Below are positions 61,414 to 64,000 of a DNA stretch of 64,000 bases, piece after piece. Position 1 is the first letter of the stretch. Every line of letters begins with the position of its first letter. Both the position numbers and the translations under genes were made by a program. Below the pieces are notes generated by a model. The model had not been told where the DNA came from, searched no databases, and was given only the letters and a program-made list of their open reading frames with translations. The DNA comes from Spirochaetaceae bacterium (lineage in GTDB: Bacteria > Spirochaetota > Leptospiria > Leptospirales > Leptonemataceae): NCBI GenBank assembly GCA_002729885.1, contig PBUB01000002.1, positions 735,745 through 799,744 on the forward strand. Direction: 5' to 3'.

Positions 61414-62631
61414 CTATCGCATTGGTGGTTCATCGATACCACCGGAGAATAGTTCCAACAATCTGTGCTGCGCTATCTCATCCTCGCGGGCCTGGTCCAG
61501 AAACCAGGATGCATCAAAGTAGCAGACTCCAGCCGCGGCAATAGCTCTGGCGCTACGAAGCTGATGTCTGGTAATGGCCGGAGACGGGCTTCGAAAGACT
61601 CCAATTCCAATCACCAGCTTTTCGTTAATTGCTGGATCGAAGAATTCCTCCATTCGGCTATCGTGCAGATCGATCTGATTGTAGTAGGCCATCAGATATG
61701 CCAGATCGATCCAGTCCTCCTTGAGCCAGCGTGGAAAATCCTGAAAAATATGGTTTCTGATTTTCGATTGGCTGGGCCATACCGCAGCACTTAAGATTCG
61801 TTCTGGATAACGAGTCTTCATTAGATCATGGATTTGCATCACCATGGTCGTAACGTTCTGGCGCCTGAGCTCATCTACTTGTCGGCGTCTGGATTCTTCT
61901 GCCTCTTTGCCAGCCACATCCGAGTACAGATCCTTTTGTCCGGAAAAATGAAGAGCGGTCCTGGCTCCAAAGTCGTAGACTGTTCCAGGCCTTGACCAGG
62001 GATAGCGAATGTAATCCAGATGCAGTCCGTCCACATCATAGTTATCCAGAATCTCCTGGATGACCTCCAGATTGTAGGCACGAACCTCTGGATTGGCCGG
62101 GTCCAGAAAGGCACCTTCTACATTGGCAAGACGGTAGTCTTTCTGGCTGTAGTCCAGCATGGATCGGTTCTCTCCATCCTTTAAAAACCAGTCCTTTCTT
62201 TCGTTTATCAGATGCCCGGGTTGATTCTCCAAAAACGTAGTGGCATCCGCCGCAAGAAAAACATTGACCCAGGCATGTACCTGGATGCCTGCCGGCCGGG
62301 CCTGTTGAATAAACTCTGCCAGAGGATCCAGGTTGTCTTCCAGGCCAGATGCTCGACTGACCAGCCTCGAATTGTAGAAAGAATCACCCCGGCCTCGGAC
62401 CTGCACAATGGCCACGTTCAATCCGTTTCTACGCATGGCATCAATTACCGAATGTATGGATTCCCTTGATTTTAGTTCGCTTCGCACAACCCAGAGTGCT
62501 CGTATTTCATTATCCGGTATGGAATCATCATAGTCTTGCAGGGCTTTTCTGTAGCTCCCGCACTGAAGCGATAGAGCACAGGCCAGGCCAATCAGGAAGA
62601 AGGCCATGATTCCGGTATGAGTTTTTTCCAT
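61414..62631 (-). CDS. GHL10/DUF187-type glycosyl-hydrolase lipoprotein
   Basis: A signal sequence ends L-S-L-Q-C24. The mature part is a GHL10 (alpha/beta)8 barrel: R-A-L-W-V-V-R-S-E-L, G-L-N-V-A-I-V-Q-V-R-G-R-G-D, H-A-W-V-N-V, F-L-D-P-A-N-P-E-V, D-G-L-H-L-D-Y-I-R-Y-P and a late Y-L-M-A-Y-Y. Relatives act on cell-wall or other glycans in the envelope. The ATG at 62631 begins the signal; another ATG four codons upstream is also possible. It is divergent from the RND pump. Confidence 0.85.
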   Translation of the reverse strand: MEKTHTGIMAFFLIGLACALSLQCGSYRKALQDYDDSIPDNEIRALWVVRSELKSRESIHSVIDAMRRNGLNVAIVQVRGRGDSFYNSRLVSRASGLEDNLDPLAEFIQQARPAGIQVHAWVNVFLAADATTFLENQPGHLINERKDWFLKDGENRSMLDYSQKDYRLANVEGAFLDPANPEVRAYNLEVIQEILDNYDVDGLHLDYIRYPWSRPGTVYDFGARTALHFSGQKDLYSDVAGKEAEESRRRQVDELRRQNVTTMVMQIHDLMKTRYPERILSAAVWPSQSKIRNHIFQDFPRWLKEDWIDLAYLMAYYNQIDLHDSRMEEFFDPAINEKLVIGIGVFRSPSPAITRHQLRSARAIAAAGVCYFDASWFLDQAREDEIAQHRLLELFSGGIDEPPMR

Positions 62632-62725
62632 GGTGTGCACCATGAGACGTCTAGATCGGAGCTATTCCTGGCTGGATAATAGGATAAGCCGGGTCGATTT
62701 GAGGGGCACATTTTTTTATCTGTGG

Positions 62726-62742
62726 ATACCCCCAGGGGGTAT
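62726..62742. promoter_or_regulatory. CsoR-like palindrome before the RND pump
   Basis: ataccccc-a-gggggtat is a perfect palindrome of the form used by CsoR/RcnR/FrmR repressors (AT ends around G/C tracts). A possible -10 (tatatt, 62740-62745) overlaps it, so bound repressor would block the pump promoter. It is 41 nt before ATG 62784 and 94 nt before the divergent lipoprotein gene. No CsoR-type gene is in view. Confidence 0.6.
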
Positions 62743-62783
62743 ATTGTGCTTTACTTCTGGTAAGTAGTTGTCTTACTGGTTCA

Positions 62784-64000
62784 ATGGAACGCAACTGGAC
62801 CGGAAAGCTGGCCTCAATCTTCGTAAACAATGGCAGATTGTCGCTTCTGATTCTATTCACACTATTTATCTGGGGAGGAATTTCCTATTTTTCTACGCCG
62901 CGGCAATACAATCCGCGCATTGTAGCACCGGCCTTTCAAATTGTTGTAGATTTTCCCGGGGCCGATCGCGCGGAAGTGGTGGAGCAGGTTACCAGACCTC
63001 TGGAGAATACAGTGCTGGATATTCCCGGAGTGGAGGATGTATATTCCGTATCCATGCCCGGTGGAAGGTCCATTGTTAACGTAAACTTCTACGTAGGGGA
63101 AGATGCCAATGCGGCGAAGATTACTTTGAACGATAGAATTCAAAGTAATATGGACTTGAGCCCTCTGGGTGTAAACGGCCCCTTTATTCGTTCCATTGAT
63201 CCAGATGATGTTCCTGTAATTCAAATAGCACTCAAGTCCACGGAAGTGGGGCCTGTGGAGATGCGAAAATTCGCCTACCGACTGGCGGAGCGTCTGACCA
63301 CAGTGGAGGGGGCTCGGAACATTGAAGTCGTGGGCGGCCGCAAAAGAGAGCTGTCCATTCGCTTTGACCCGGTTCGACTCAGAAAGGAAAACGTTGGTAT
63401 TGATCAGATCAAGCAGGCGCTGCAGAGGTCCAATGTCTATTTGCCTTCAGGCGATATCAAGAGGGACGACCGTTATGTGCCTCTGGAAGTTACCAGTATA
63501 GTGAGCAAACCGGAAGACCTGGAAAACATCGTAGTGGTTACAGGAGATTTCGGTCAAACTCGTCTGAAGGATGTAGCTTCTGTGGTGGAGACAGTGGAAG
63601 AAGTGGACTCCCATGTTCGTCTACTGCGTAAAGGTGCGGACGGAAAGCTCCTTACTGAAGATGCAGGTGTAATAATCAGTATCGCCAAGCTGGAAGATGC
63701 AAACATTACAGATGTTACTATGGCGATTCGCACCAGTCTTCAGAGTCTACACAGCAATTTTATCCCGGACAACATAAAATCCAGCGTAATTGTGAACGAA
63801 GGAAAGACGGCTCATAAGGAAATCCAGGGGCTGGTCTCCAATCTGATCACAGCGGTGGTCATCGTGGTAGTGGTATTGCTGCTATTCCTGGATGTAAGAG
63901 CGGCCCTGCTCGTAGCTATTTCCATACCGCTTACACTGGCTTCGGTATTCGGAGTGGCACAGTTCTCTGGACTTACCATTAACCGAATTACATTATTTGC
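62784..64000 (+). CDS. RND efflux transporter permease, 3' end cut by window
   Basis: Open from ATG 62784 to the window edge (405 residues). It begins M-E-R-N-W-T-G-K-L-A-S-I-F-V-N-N-G with helix 1, then porter-domain features of AcrB-like pumps: F-P-G-A-D-R-A-E-V-V-E-Q-V-T-R-P-L-E, I-P-G-V-E-D-V, and I-D-P-D-D-V-P-V. Helix 2 follows, with L-L-L-F-L-D-V-R-A-A-L-L-V-A-I-S-I-P-L-T-L and the conserved N-R-I-T-L-F-A just at the edge. Proton-driven export of drugs or metals is expected; the metal-repressor-like palindrome upstream points to metal, although the sequence is not a clear CusA type. Confidence 0.92.
   Translation, partial: MERNWTGKLASIFVNNGRLSLLILFTLFIWGGISYFSTPRQYNPRIVAPAFQIVVDFPGADRAEVVEQVTRPLENTVLDIPGVEDVYSVSMPGGRSIVNVNFYVGEDANAAKITLNDRIQSNMDLSPLGVNGPFIRSIDPDDVPVIQIALKSTEVGPVEMRKFAYRLAERLTTVEGARNIEVVGGRKRELSIRFDPVRLRKENVGIDQIKQALQRSNVYLPSGDIKRDDRYVPLEVTSIVSKPEDLENIVVVTGDFGQTRLKDVASVVETVEEVDSHVRLLRKGADGKLLTEDAGVIISIAKLEDANITDVTMAIRTSLQSLHSNFIPDNIKSSVIVNEGKTAHKEIQGLVSNLITAVVIVVVVLLLFLDVRAALLVAISIPLTLASVFGVAQFSGLTINRITLF

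Noticed and set aside
1..64000. tRNA, rRNA, CRISPR, IS element, prophage or integron
   Set aside because: Gaps were read for cloverleaf features, regular direct repeats with spacers, transposase motifs and phage genes; none was found.
62784..64000. Calling the RND pump CusA (copper/silver)
   Set aside because: The visible N-terminal half lacks the characteristic CusA stretches and fits the AcrB-like branch better; only the upstream palindrome suggests metal.

Overview
The window reads as chromosomal DNA of a Gram-negative bacterium with a two-membrane envelope, most likely a spirochaete of the Leptospira/Leptonema/Turneriella kind. That is an inference from several things together: about a dozen predicted lipoproteins with relaxed lipoboxes, a bactofilin next to an M23 peptidase, a Rho factor with a charged N-terminal extension, FliG-like and possibly MotA-like stray flagellar-type proteins, and both HemF and HemN. 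No rRNA, tRNA, CRISPR array, IS element or prophage was seen. Gene density is high, with many 1-15 nt gaps and stop/start overlaps. The right edge cuts an RND pump, and the start of the first gene may lie left of the window.

Layout. 1-6.3 kb: DCC-type thiol protein, a soluble PAS histidine kinase, an EamA transporter and lipoprotein pair, two small membrane proteins, and trpS. 6.3-10.9 kb: a ComEC-like protein, an RsmA with insertions, a DUF2062 membrane protein, and SixA. 11-23.3 kb: LEA-type lipoprotein, GH15 glucoamylase/trehalase-like enzyme, GlcD-like FAD oxidase, DUF368 lipid-carrier translocase with an inserted domain, CapA-like protein, PLD/cardiolipin synthase, metallophosphatase, hemF, Sua5/TsaC and an M16 protease. 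23.3-30.3 kb: tandem paralogous lipoproteins, membrane proteins of unknown role, a YdjM-like protein, an AEC carrier and a TPM-like protein. 30.4-41.6 kb: a ferredoxin-adenylate cyclase-reductase fusion, TPR protein, CPBP protease, bactofilin plus LysM-M23 peptidase, rho, hemN and an outer-membrane-barrel candidate. 41.7-53 kb: a GAF-GAF adenylate cyclase, MotA-like fragment, another lipoprotein pair, GyrI-like protein, DrrAB-type ABC exporter, DoxX-like protein, a large TPR lipoprotein ending in a methyltransferase-like domain, rpmE, STAS protein and FliG-like protein. 53-64 kb: an intergenic hairpin array, a MoxR-DUF58-transglutaminase-PQQ propeller operon, a Crp/Fnr regulator with a consensus CRP-type site just downstream in front of an MBL-fold hydrolase, a GHL10-type glycosyl hydrolase lipoprotein, and an RND pump behind a CsoR-like palindrome.

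How they may work together. Two class III adenylate cyclases of different subtypes (one redox-fused, one GAF-controlled) and a Crp-type regulator suggest rich cyclic-nucleotide or redox signalling, although the regulator's effector pocket looks non-canonical. Bactofilin/M23, DUF368, CapA-like, PLD and GHL10 genes concern cell wall, lipid carrier and envelope. The most notable items are the ferredoxin-cyclase-FNR fusion, the lipoprotein with a methyltransferase-like C-terminus, the FliG-C-like/STAS pair, the hairpin array, and two well-defined operator-like palindromes.
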